Assembly: GCF_030463565.1 (NCBI RefSeq)
Contig: NC_134660.1
Coordinates: 1,600,001 to 1,664,000 of the forward strand
DNA: 64,000 nucleotides
Direction of reading: 5' to 3'
Source: Pelecanus crispus
Taxonomy: Eukaryota; Chordata; Aves; Pelecaniformes; Pelecanidae
The position numbers were made by a program, and so were the translations under genes. Shown one piece after another: positions 1 to 10,994 of this stretch (position 1 is its first letter; every line of letters starts with the position of its first letter). The notes beneath the pieces are model-generated. The model did no database searches and was not told the DNA's origin. It worked only from the letters and a program-made list of their open reading frames with translations.

Positions 1-1376
1 GCCAAAGCCAGGGCAGGCAGGGGCTGGGATTTCTCAAAGGCAGCCAAGTTTCAGGGTGTCTCAGCACCGAGGTTGTGCACCCCCACAGGGCACAAAATCA
101 GCCACGGGGCCGCCCCTGACCCTCAGCCCGCAGGCAGGGAGGCTGTAGGCCCTACAATAACACAGAGGAGTGGGTCTCGGCAGCGCTGCCGGAGTGGCGG
201 TACCCACGGTGGGAGGGACGGGGCTTCCCCGTGCACGGGGCAGACCCTTCCTCCCAGCTAACCAGGAGCACCCTCACCATCGCCCCCCCAGACCCCGAGC
301 CTGGCGGGGTCCCCCCGCCTCGGCCGGTTCGCTGGCGCTGTTGGCGGGAGGCGCAGCAGCCCGTACGGAGGCCGAGTGCGGGCAGGCGACGGAGGCGCGA
401 AGCCCGGCTGCCCTCCCCGACCTCCGCCCGCTGCCGGGGATCCACCGCGACCATCGCCCCAGCATCGTGCCCGAGGGCACCCCCTCCCTTTGCAGCCCCG
501 ACTCCGGCTTCGGGCTGCCTGCGGCGCTGCCCCGCTCGGTGTTTCGCTTACCCGGCACCTCGTGGGCTGTTCGCTTCCTCTGCGGTCCCAGCCCCGCCGC
601 CTTCGGGGCCGCACGCTCTCCCCCGCGCCGCGCTGCTCGCCCATCGGCTCCTCGCCGGGTTTGGCGTCGTCCCTCTGCTCCCCTCTCCCAAATAACGGTG
701 AAGGGCACGGCTGCTCCGCGCCGGGGTCCCACGTAGGGCTGGGGGGCTCCGCGTCCGTTTTACCCCCCGTGTGTCACCCCGGGGACGTTCAGCATCACCA
801 GGGTGAGCGGCTCGGGGCCGTGCCGTCGTGCCACGAGCACCGAGGATGAGCCGAGCCTGGCACCCGTGCTGGCATCCCCACGACCACGATCCCCCCGTGC
901 CCACCCCACAGCCCCCCAGGCGTGAGACAAGCCCTGCGTGGTGGTGGTGGGGGATGTCCCCAGCTGCAAGGGGACCCCGAAAGCACCGCTCCAGCCGCAC
1001 GCCAGCGCTGGCACCGCGGGGGCCGGGGTTTGGCCGTGCCCCTGCCGTCACCCCTGGGGCTGGCGATGGTTTTTGTTTTGCTTTTGATTGTCCCATTTCT
1101 TCTCGCCTGCCAGGCCAGTAAACCTGAAACGCGCTGCCGCGCTGGGAACGGGGCCACAGGCGCAGGTTTACCCACAGCCGGCACCCCGAACCCCGTCACC
1201 CCCACGGCAGCCCCGCTGACACGAGTGGGCTCTGCCGGGGCTGGATGTGCCAGCGCCAGCCTCGCCCCCCGCCCCGGGGAGCACCCACAGCCTGGCACCC
1301 CCGGGGCTCCCACCCTGGGGACCCGAAAAGAGGAGACGGCTTCGGCCCCCCACGGCATTTTGGGCGCTGGGAAGGT
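1..1376. other. GC-rich flank downstream of TBKBP1, no gene recognised
   Basis: This is the sequence beyond the proposed TBKBP1 poly(A) signal. It is GC-rich, with a CpG-dense stretch at about 240-720. Long open frames occur on both strands, but they overlap one another in several frames, have proline/arginine/glycine-rich composition and match no family I know. They look like chance openings in GC-rich DNA. By mammalian synteny TBX21 should lie to the left, but no T-box coding sequence is visible. Confidence 0.5.
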
Positions 1377-1382
1377 TTTATT
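1377..1382 (-). terminator. TBKBP1: Candidate poly(A) signal AATAAA for TBKBP1
   Basis: On the minus strand the hexamer AATAAA lies about 965 bases past the TBKBP1 stop codon. A weaker ATTAAA lies nearer, at 1845-1850. Either could define the transcript end. No cDNA evidence is available, so the choice is inference. Confidence 0.4.
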
Positions 1383-2344
1383 GGAGTCGGTGGCGTTGCA
1401 GAGAGCGCGGGTCCCTCCGCCCCGGGGGGGGGGCCTGGTGCAGTGTTGGGGGGGCTGCACCCGGCCGAGCCCCTGGGGGTGCGTGGGGGGTGCGCGCGCC
1501 GTGGCACGGGGGGGGGACATGCAGCGCGGAGTGGGGACGGCGCCATGGACCCCCCCTCTCCCGGCGGCTTTGAGGTAGATTGAACGTGGTGGGGGGGGGA
1601 GACGGGGTGGGGGGCTCAGGGGGAGCAGCCACCTGCAGCCCCAGGCTAAAGCAGGGGGGGCTGCGGGGGGGGGGGGGCTGTGGGGGGCTGCGCTGTCCCC
1701 ACGCCGGGGGGGCCAGGGTCAGGGGGAGCCCCCGGGCCGTGGAGCCCAGTGCAATGGTGGGGGTCCCATGCTGTGCCTGGGGCTCGTTTCTCAGCAGCAT
1801 CGTTGTGGGGAGGGGGGAGAAATGGGGAGGGGGGGGGGAGTGCTTTTAATGTAAAAGAGTGGAAAGATGCTTGAACCGGTGGGACGAGGCGAGGGGGGCC
1901 AAGAACAAGCAGCTGCCCCCCCTTCCCACCCCCCCCAAACCCAGCTCTGACCCAAGGAGCCGGGGAAGGGGCAGCCCCTTCCCTTCGCCTGCTTCCTGGG
2001 GGCCGGATCCAGGACTCGGCCCCTCGAATCCTCCCTGAGATCAAGCAGCGACACCCAAGGGCGCAGATGACACCCAAGGGCGCAGACAGGTCCCCTCCAG
2101 CCGCCGTGCAGGACGGTGGCGTCCCAGCACCCCGATTCGAGCATCCAAACCCAGGGCAGACGCAGGGCCGGGGCGAGGCGGGAGCGGAGGAGCCCACTTA
2201 CGGGGGGCCGGGGGCTCCGGGGTGGGGTGGGGGGGGCTCAGTCTTTCTGTAGCTACTGAAGACTTGGAGGTATTTCGGGAGCCGTGTCGCTCCGTGTGTG
2301 TTTTCATGCAGCATCCAGAGACCGGGGAAGGCGGGGGGGAAGGC
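1377..2344 (-). other. TBKBP1: Putative 3' UTR of TBKBP1
   Basis: This region follows the TBKBP1 stop codon and contains no further recognisable coding exon. It includes long G runs (C runs in the transcript) at about 1420-1840. The extent assumes that the AATAAA at 1377-1382 is used. If the ATTAAA at 1845-1850 is used, the UTR is about 500 bases. Confidence 0.4.
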
Positions 2345-5300
2345 TCAGATCTTGCTGTTCTCCAGGTGCGAGTCGATGTGCTTCACCAGGGCATCGTCCG
2401 GGTAGCCGATGGGGAAGGCCAGCTGGCACAGCGGGCAGCTCCGCACCTCCGAGTCCGCCGTCTCCAGCAGCAGCTGCGGGGGCACAGAGCGGTGCTGAGC
2501 CCACCGCCCGCTCCCTGCAGGGACCGCATCCCCTCCCCGCCCCCTCCCCAGCACCCGCCCGCCGCCGGCTGGGATGCTGCGCAGCCCGTCGGAGACGGGG
2601 AAACTGAGGCACGCTGCGGGGCGATCGCCCTGCCCGCGCGGCGGGGGGGGTTCCCTTGCCTATTCCCCCCGCCCCAACCGGCCGCAACACAGCCACAGGG
2701 CGGGGGGGGTCCCGCTTACGTTGATCGAGGGCCAGGACTGGGCGTGCTCTGCCCGGGCGTAGGCAGCGGCCGTCCGGTGAACGGCGTCGGCGTCGGGGAC
2801 GGGGAAGCCGGCGCAGAAGGAAGCGCAGCGGATGGCCCCCACCTCGGGGCTGGGGGGGCTGGGGAGCGCCCACTCCTCTTCGTCCGACGATTGCTTCTCG
2901 AAGCGCACGTGCTCCTCGAAGGGCTCGCGGGCGCTCAGGGGGGCCCCCGCGCCCCCCAGGTACACCTCGCCGTAGGGCCGGTGCTTGGGGAGCGTCGAGG
3001 CTTCGGGCTGGAGCCAGAGCGAGCGGCTCTGCTGGTACAGGGCCACGTTGCTCACCTCCGAGTAGCTGCGGCGGCCCTGGAAGCCGGCTTTGATGTGGTG
3101 GCTGGAGGGTTTGGCGTAGCCCAGCTCCATCCGCTCGCCGGGGAGCCGGTGTGGCGACGCCGAGGCCGGGGACGGGCAAGGCGGCGGTGCCGGGGACCGG
3201 CGTTGCTGGGCGGGCGACTGGCTGGAGGGGGGCACCGGGGACCGGCGCTGCTGGGCAGGGGACTGGCAGGGGCCGGGGGCTGGCGAGCGGCGCTGCTGGG
3301 CCGGTGACTGGCTGGGGGGTCCCGGCGAGCGCCGTTGCAGCGCTGGCGACTGGCACTGGGGTGCCGGCGAACGCCCCGGCGGAGCGGGCGAGGGGCACTG
3401 CGGGGCGGGCGAGCGGCGCTGCTGGGCTGGGGAATGGCACTGGGAGAGCGGGGAATGGCGCTGGGCTGCAAAGCAAAAGGGGGTCGGGGAGGGAGGGAGC
3501 ACAGAAAATACCCCCCGTCAGCTTGGTGGCACAGAAAATATCCCTTGTCACCCACGTGCATCCCGGACGGACGGGGGGATGCGGCTGGGGGGATCCCCGG
3601 TGGGAGGGATGTTCCCAGGGATGGGTGCTGCTGGGGATGGATGCTCCCAGGGATGGGTGCTGCCGGGGATGGATGCTGCCGGGGATGGGTGCTGCCGGGG
3701 ATGGGTGCTCCCGGGGGACGGACGCTCCCCGGGGACGGACACACCCAGGAGCTCAGCACCGGCCGGAGGAGGGCAGCCAGCGTGGTCTCCCCGTATTTCG
3801 CATCCCAGCCCCGTCCAGGCGTGGGGTGCAGCCCCCCGGGCCCCCCCTTACCGCCGTTGAGGCTCTTCTCCTGCAGCAGGGCGCGGAGGATCTGGCTCTG
3901 CAGGGAGCTGAGGTTCCTCAGGCGGCACAGCTCCTCCGTCAGCTCCGTGTAGGCCAGCGCCAGGTTCACCCTGCAGCAGGGACGAAGCGTCACCGAGGGC
4001 GAAGCAGCCCTGGTCCCCCGGCTCGGGGCAGGGGGGGGGCCCTGCCATAGGGTGCTGCAGGACGCACCCAAAACCAACCCAAATTCAGGTTTTTAATTCA
4101 AAATGGAAAAGTTGTGGCTGGGCACCGCCCGGCATCACACCCGTGGCCGCCCCGTGCGAGCGGGAGCAGCTGGGAGCGGGAGGGAGGTGGGTGCCGCGCT
4201 CCCCGCTCCCAGCTCTCGGAGGCCCTGACAAAGTCATCAATTCTTCCCCAACTTCGGTGTCGCTTTTCAAAACCATATTCTCTGCGGTGATGCGAAGGGA
4301 GAAGCCGTCTCCCGAGGGCCCCGCGGGGCTGGGGGCTCGACGCATCCTCCTGCGCCGCGTGCGGAGAGTTCAACTGAGCCGTTGTGACACCCTGGGGACC
4401 CGGGAGACGCCGCTCGTAACAGCAGCCGACAGGTCTGCCCCTGCCCGCCCTCCTGTCATCTCATCGGCGGGAGAAAAGAAAAAGAAGAGACGAAAAGGAA
4501 GGGAAGAAAAAGAAGGGAAGAAAAAGAAGGGAAGAAAAAGAAGGGAAGAAAAAGAAGGGAAGAAAAAGAAGGGAAGAAGAGAAGAAAAAAAGGAAAAAAG
4601 AAGAGAGAAGAGAGAAAAGAGAGAAAAGAAGAGAGAAAAGAAGAGAGAAAAGAAGAGAGAAAAGAAGAGAGAAAAGAAGAGAGAAGAGAGAAAAGGAAAG
4701 AAAATAAAAGAAGAGAGAAAAGAGAAAAGAAGAGAGAAAAGAGAAAAGAAGAGAGAAAAGAGAAAAGAAGAGAGAAGAGAGAAAAGAAGAGAGAAGAGAG
4801 AAAAGAAGAGAGAAGAGAGAAAAGAAGAGAGAAAAGAAAAGAGAAAAGAAAAGAGAAAAGAAAAGAGAAAAGAAAAGAGAAAAGAAAAGAGAAAAGAAAA
4901 GAGAAAAGAAAAAAGATAAAAGAGAAAAAAGAGAAAAAAGAAAAGAAAAAAGAGAAAAGAAAAGAAATAAGAAAAGAGATAAAAGAAGAAAGAAAAAAGA
5001 AAAAAGAAAAGAAAAAAGAAAAAAGAAGAAAGAAAAGAAAAAAGAGGAAAATAAGACGGAGAAAGAGAGAAAAAGAAAACAAAGTGAAAAAGAAAGAGAG
5101 AAGACGACCGACATTTCCCTGGCCGGGTCCCTGTGCCGCGCCCCCAGAGTGCCCACGGCCCTGCCAGGGTGGCACCAGGGTCCCGGGCACCCAGGGACAT
5201 CCCTGGACACGACTGCCCCCGAGACCCCCCGCTCCCACCTCTCCTGCCTCAGTTTCCCCTCTGTGGTCCATCGTGGGCGCCCGGCTCCGAGCCCGGGCCC

Positions 5301-8300
5301 CCGGCGCCGAGGCTGCGGCTGCTCCCCAAAGCAGGGGTGGGGGGGTCCCAGCTCCCCCAGCCCCGCTGCTGGATTTCGGCCGCTCCCACGGGGGGCCACC
5401 CCAGCCCCCCTCCCCGAAGCCGCGCCGAGGCGCAGGGAGGAAGCACCAAAACCGCAGCGCTGGGGCGGAGGAGCGAGCGGTGCCGGGGGGGTGGGGGGGG
5501 GGGACGGGGATGAGCAGCCCCCAGCCCCCACGCAGGGCACCCTGCCAAGACCCCTCCTGCACGGGACCTGCCCCACGCGCCCCTGCTGCGGGCTCTGCCA
5601 GGCTTTTGGGGAGGTTTGGTGCTGGGGGGAGGGAAAGGTGGGGGGGTCTTGGTACCCCCCCCCCCCCCCCCCCCAAGAAAAAAAAAAGCTCTGATTTGGG
5701 GCAAACCGTGGGGTTTTGATACGCAACTGCAGATAAGCCGTGAGAACAAAACAGCCGCCGAAAACCCAGCCGCCCACGCCTGCCCGGCTGCCGAAAGCGC
5801 CACGGAGCATCGCTGCTCCAGCGAGAGCGGCCCGATCCCGCGGGACCGCGGGGGTCCTCCGTGGCCCTGGCAGGACGGTGGGCATCGTGTGCCCTCCTTG
5901 TCCCCGGCAGGATGACCGGCATCGTGTCCCCTCCTTGTCCCCAGCCAGAGACGCTGTGGCCAGCGGCGGGGGGGACGGCGGGGCTGCCAAGCACGGCTGA
6001 GCCCCCCGGCTGCAACCACCGAAGCGAGGGGCTGGGGACACACGGAGGGGCTGGGGTGCAATGCGTCCCCCCGAAAAAGCACCCGCTGGGAAGCACGGGA
6101 CCCAGCCGGGGGGGTGAAGCGACACGGCCTTGCCATGCCGCTGTCCGCCCCCTGCCCCGGCAAACGCTACCCAGCACCCCCGCGGCGCGGTCGGTACCCG
6201 GCGAGATGTCAACCACATCGCATCCCTCCCGCCCCGCCGCAGCGCTGACCCCCCCCGCCCCGGCACCCCGGCGAACCCGAGGCGGGGGACACACACGAGG
6301 GCATCTTCCCAGCACCGGCACCGGGGCTGGCCCCCACCCCGCGTCGGCAACGTTAATCTGCGGTGCGTGGGTGCTGGTCAGGATGCAGACCCCCCCCTTT
6401 GGGTGGGGGGACAGCGGAGTGGGGGGGGAGGAAGGGGTGACCTCAAGCAAGTCATACCTGGTAAACAAGAAGCCGGCGAAGACTGAAATAAAAGCAGGAA
6501 CCGCAGGCGTAGCTGCCATCGCCGCCGGGCCGGGGGGAGCGTGGGCTGGGGAGGGGCCGGCCACGAACCCAGCAGCCGCTCGGCCCCCCCTTTGCCGCAG
6601 GATTGGGGTGGGGGGAGCCGGGGAGGGCAGCAGGGGATGGGGGTGTCCCAGTGCAGCCAGCGCGGGCAAAGGAGGTGGCGAGCACAGCGGCAGCCCCGGC
6701 ACGGGCACCCATGGGTGTAAGATTCATTAAAACCCATAAAATCCCACCAAAACAGTGTCAGCAGCAGGGCAGCAAGAGGCACGGGGCTGGCGGGGGGGTC
6801 CTGGACCCATCCGCACCCAACCCCCCCGGTTTTCGGCACCGTGTCACCCCTGGGTGTCAGCGGCGATGTCCTGGGGACGGATCCTGCAAAGCATCCCCCG
6901 GCCCTCGCCAGCACCCTCCATCCCCCGGCACACCCCACCCCGCTCCCCCCGGGGCTTCCCCGTGATTTGGCTCCCGAATTTCCCCGGCCCCCTTCCGAGG
7001 AAGCGCAAGCAGGACCGGCCATGAGCTTAGAAAGGACAAAAAAAAAAAAAAAGGACAAAACCAAGAAAAGAAACAAAAAAAAAAAAAAAAAGAAAAGGGG
7101 GAGGCCGGAGGGACCCCCACCCCGTGCTCGCACCGCAGCGGCACGCTGACTAATTTGGCAAAAGCCAGCCAGAAAAGTCACCCGAAAATGGAAAGCGCCG
7201 ATAAGGCACCTTTCACACCAAAAAAAGTGGTGGAGAGGAGCCAGTTACAAAAAAGAGCCGTATTTACAAGAAAAGGCCGGGGAGGGAAAGGCTGTGCCCG
7301 GGGAGGGGGGGAAGGTGCCCCCAGGCCTGGGGGTGAGGGCGCGGAGCCAGCCGTGCCTCAGTTTCCCCACCGTGACCTGGGGTTAAAACCCAGGTGGGTT
7401 TGGGAAATGTTAATACGTGCGTTTGGAGTTTTATTTCCCGGCGGGGGCTGGATATTGTGGGCAGGGGGACGGGGAGAGGGGGGTCCCGCGGCGGGACGGA
7501 CGGCACGGGCGGCCGAGCTCAGCTCTCCCGGCCGCGGCGGGGCTGAGCTTCGCGAAAAATAAAGTGAATTAAGCGTGGGGAAGCGTGGGGAGGGTTATCG
7601 AGGGACCCCCCCCGGGATGCGCGGCGGAGAGATGGGGCGGCAGCCGCCCGGCCGCAGCCCCCGGAGATGCCAGCGCGGATGCGGATGCAGCCAACCCCCC
7701 CGCCCCGAGCCCTGCGCGCTGATTTACGCCAGGAAGACAAGAAAACGGCAAAAGCATCCAACACCTCGGGAAAAAAAGGAAGGGGGGGACAAGGGGGATG
7801 GGGGGGACCCCCCCAACACTCCGGCACCTTCCTGGCCCCACACGTCACCTTTTATCTGTCCATGGCTTGGCGCAGGCTGCCAGCCCCGGCGCAGCCCGAC
7901 GTGCCCGGAGGAGCCGCGATGCCAGCCCGGCGCGTCCTGCCCGGCGTCGCGGTACTACGGGGGGACACGGGGACAGGGGCGCGTGGTCTGGCTGCAGCGG
8001 CCTCGCGAGCGCCGGCCGCGGTGGGGACAGGCGTGCGAGGCTGAAGCGGCGAGGGCAGCGGGGTAACGAGGCCGTTGCCTGATTAAATGGGTTACAGACG
8101 GCCGCTTTTGGGGAAAGTCAGCACCGGCACAGGGCCGCTTCGCCCATCCGATGCCAGGGTCGGCCCCGGGGACGGTTACGGGGTCCGGCTGCGGGAAGCA
8201 GCCCCTGCCCCGGCACGGCCGCACCGCCTCCGCCGGCTCTCCTCAGCCCTTCCCAGACTTGGCCCAAATGCCCAAATCCGGGGTGCTCAGCGCATGTCCC

Positions 8301-10994
8301 AGCACCACGCGGCACCCCTGGGGGTGCCCTGACGGAGCCCCCAGAACTCACGGCTGCAGCGAGGGGGAGGTGTGAGGGCCGGAGGAGGGAATCCCGGCAC
8401 CGCGACGGCTCCACATCGGTTACACCATTGCAAAAAGCAACGCTGCCGAGCAGGGTTTGGCGCAGAGCCGGAGCGAGCTGCGGAAGGGGCAGCCAGCGGC
8501 CCTGAGCAGCCTGGACACGCTCCTGGTGCTGCCCGGCACAGCCAGGCTGGCATCCCGCAGCCTGGCATGGCTGCGTGGCACAGCTCGGTGCTGCGCGGTG
8601 CTGCACCGCAGCCATAAGCCGTCAGTGCCCTCTGGAGGCAGCGGCACAGTCGCCGAGCCGGCACCGCGCAGACTGTACAGTGCCGGACGCCGGACTGCGA
8701 CCACCCCGTGCCCGGAGCCCAGTTCCACTCCAAACTCCCCGGGCGCAGCGGGGGCTTTTGGGGTGCAGGATCCCACCTGCCTGCGGCACCTCAATGGGGG
8801 GAGGCCCCCGGGGACCCTGCCCAAAGGGAGCTCACCCTGAAGACGCAGTCCAGCCCTCGCCCCAGTCCACCCCCGGCACTTACTGGTCGTCGCCCACCTT
8901 CTTCACCCAGGCCATGTCCCGCTCCGACTGGTCCTGGGGAGAGCAGACGTCCCGTCAGCACCCGGACCCCCACCCACCGGGGATGGGGGGTGGTCCCGCA
9001 CGGCCGGCCCCTGCCCCGTACCTGCTCCCGGGTGTCCTGCAGGTGCTTCAGCTCCGCCTGCAGCCGCTCGCACTCGGCCTTGAGATGCTCCTCGCGGTGC
9101 TGGGCGCGCTGGGTCTCCTGCCGCGCCGCCTCCAGCTCGGCCTCCAGCCGCCCCGCCGCTGCCTCCAGCCCCCGGCTCTGCCAGCCCCCGGCACGCTCCA
9201 GCACTGCAGGCAGAGCACGGCTCGGCCCCCGGCACAGCACCCGCGCTGCCCCGCCGGAGGGTCCCGGGGGGTCCCGCGGGGCAGGGAGGGGGGCAGCTCA
9301 CCGTGGGTCAAGCCGGGGTTGGGGTGCAGGGCGAGGAAAGGCACCTCCTGGCCCGGCAGCGGGGCACCCAGCCCGGGGAAGGTGCCGCCGTCGCGCTGCC
9401 GCAGCTGCTGCTCCAGGCTCCGGATGCGGCTCAGGTGCGTCTCCACCAGCGCCCGCTGCCCGGGGGGAGAGGGCTGAGCCCCGCTGGCACCGCACCCCCT
9501 CCCCGGGGCTCATCCTGCCCTGCCCCGGCAGACCCGGCGCTCGGGGTGCCCGTGGAGCGGGCGGCCGTCGCGGCAGGGCGATGGGGGATCGGTCCCCAGC
9601 ACGTGGCCAGCCCGGAAGAGGGTGGCACGGAGCGGGTGGCCCCCCGGGCTGGCAGAGCATCATGCTGGATCACAGGATCATGGAATCGTTTGGGTTGGAA
9701 AAGACCTTGAAGGTCATCCAGTCCAACCAGTGACCTAACACTGCCAAGTCCACCACCAAACCAATTAAGGGGAGAGTCATAATTTCATGTTGCCTGGCTT
9801 GGGGGCTGGATTATTTTGTAATGAAAGTAAAACTGGGAATCACTTAGGTTGGAAAGGACCTCTAAGATCATCAGTCCAACATCAACCCAACACCCCCCTG
9901 CCCACTAAACCATGTCCCCAAGTGCCACCTCTGCCCGTTTTTTGAACCCCTCCAGGGATGGGGACCCCACCACCTCTCTGGGCAGCCTATTCCAACGCTT
10001 GACCGCTCTTTCGGTAAAGAAATTTTTTCCTAATATCCAATCTATTGGGATGGGGGAAGCCGGGGATGCCCAGCTGACCCTGAGCACGCAGTGCCATGAC
10101 AGGGACATGCACCACGCTGGAGCCGGGAGAATCCCTTGGCAGGGCGGGAGCGGGAAGCGACAGGGACAAAGCCGAGCTGTGTGCATCGCTACAACCCCCA
10201 GCGTGGCCGTAATGGGGGGCGAGCAGCCACGGGCCCCCAGCCCTGATCCCCACCGAGTCCTGGCGGTGGCACCGGCGGCACTGGGGGACGGCGAAGCCAT
10301 TTGCCCAGCTGCTGCCACGGAGAGGGGACGCGGACCCCGATGTCCCCCGGCACCGGTCCCCGCCAGCAGCACCCGCCAGCACCCACCATCTCTCCGAGCT
10401 CGGTCTCCAGGTCAGCCTTCTCCACGCACAGCTTCTCGTAGGCCTGGATCATCTCCTCCAGCTGCTCCTCCCGCTCTTTGCTCTTCTGCAGCTGCCGGGG
10501 AGGCAGGCAGGGGTGGGTGGGCAGCTCGGGGACCCCCCGCGTCCCCGCTCCCCGCCGTCCCCGCTCACCTCGTGCTGGAACTGGTTGAGCTGCTGCTGCA
10601 GCGACGCCTTCTCGCTCTTCAGCAGCGACGTCTCCTTGGCCTCGTAGAGGGAGAAGATGTGCTCCTCCCCGAACTCGCCGATCAGCGGGTACTGCGGCCG
10701 CGGGGCAGAGGCATCAGTGGGGACCCCCGGCCGCCCCGTGCTGCCCCCCACCCAGCCCCCCTGGCCCCTCACCTTGACCTCGTACATCTTGAGCCGGCGC
10801 TTGAGCGTGGAGTTCTCCCTCTCCAGCCCCGTCAGCCGGTTCTTGATGTCGTCGTAGGCGGTGATGAGGGCGAAGTGGGAGGCCGAGCACATCTCACCCG
10901 AGAGGTCGGTGGTGGGACTGTCGAGCCAGTCCTCGTCCGGCCCCAGCGCCTCCTGCGTCAGGATGCTGATGTCGTCCTCGAACATGGAGTCCAT
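2345..10994 (-). CDS. TBKBP1: TBK1-binding protein 1 (SINTBAD), complete coding region in nine exons
   Basis: This gene encodes an adaptor that binds the kinases TBK1 and IKK-epsilon in innate antiviral signalling. Coding exons are 10773-10994, 10569-10691, 10387-10491, 9302-9455, 9022-9203, 8884-8933, 3852-3970, 2720-3465 and 2345-2473. They sum to 609 codons plus stop, close to the about 615 I recall for human. All introns are GT-AG and phases agree. The first coding exon has an acceptor near 11002, so it starts in 5' UTR; the ATG at 10994 opens with MDSMFEDDISILTQEALG. Visible parts are an acidic N-terminus, coiled-coil residues about 50-270, and the TBK1-binding domain at about 276-318 (VNLALAYTELTEEL). 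A proline/serine-rich stretch with repeated QRRSP lies at about 320-420. A C-terminal CCHH zinc finger uses Cys580, Cys583, His599 and His603. The 4.9-kb intron 7 carries a large GA tract. Identification is strong. Confidence 0.95.
3599..3735. repeat. Minisatellite in TBKBP1 intron 8
   Basis: Tandem units of about 18-21 bp with the core GGGATGG(G/A)TGCTGCC run in a row inside the 385-bp intron between exons 8 and 9. Units vary at a few positions. The array makes up over a third of the intron. Confidence 0.85.
4468..5105. repeat. Long polypurine GA tract (polypyrimidine in the TBKBP1 transcript)
   Basis: About 640 bases consist almost only of A and G on the plus strand. The left part repeats a 14-mer, GGGAAGAAAAAGAA. 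The centre repeats AAGAGAGAAAAG-type units. The right part repeats shorter AGAAAAGAAA-type units and decays into irregular A-rich sequence. In the minus-strand pre-mRNA it reads as uninterrupted CU. The long lysine/arginine/glutamate and phenylalanine/serine open frames across it are products of the repeat and are not genes. Confidence 0.97.
7037..7096. repeat. A-rich homopolymer tracts
   Basis: Two A runs, at about 7038-7052 and 7076-7092, are separated by GGACAAAACCAAGAAAAG. They may be remnants of a poly(A) tail, but no retrogene body or terminal duplication is evident beside them. Confidence 0.7.
9661..10048 (-). mobile_element. CR1 LINE 3' fragment with duplicated tail, in TBKBP1 intron 4
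   Basis: Read on the minus strand, this has the CR1 landmarks. These are GTTGGATATTAGGAAAAAAT, then GGCTGCCCAGAGAGGTGGTGGGG-type sequence, then GATGATCTTAGAGG followed by TTTCCAACC. A second tail (GGTTGGACTGGATGACCTTC, then CTTTTCCAACC) follows after a spacer of about 70 bp. It lies between coding exons 4 and 5 of TBKBP1. The same composite occurs in the opposite orientation at 47663-48117. Confidence 0.93.

Larger units (their letters stand above)
3971..8883. other. TBKBP1 intron 7 (4.9 kb), no established exon
   Basis: This is the longest intron of TBKBP1. It holds the GA tract at 4468-5105 and a poly-C run at about 5657-5674. A two-copy 37-bp tandem repeat lies at 5881-5945, and A-rich tracts lie at 7037-7096. 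The rest is GC-rich sequence in which I recognise no gene. A possible micro-exon at 6458-6482 is discussed in the findings. Confidence 0.6.

Noticed and set aside
152-1578. Overlapping open frames near the left edge, considered as exons of TBX21 or another gene
   Set aside because: There is no T-box motif or other recognisable domain. The composition is that of random GC-rich translation.
4456-6708. Very long minus-strand open frames (up to 750 codons) rich in Phe, Ser and Leu
   Set aside because: They arise from the CU-rich reading of the GA tract, which lacks stop codons in several frames. Flanking parts have no homology or splice logic.
7037-7096. A runs considered as the tail of a processed pseudogene
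   Set aside because: No recognisable reverse-transcribed gene body and no flanking target duplication.
7557-7562. Plus-strand AATAAA after an open frame at 7155-7562
   Set aside because: It is on the strand opposite TBKBP1, in intron 7, with no plus-strand gene identified. Taken as chance.
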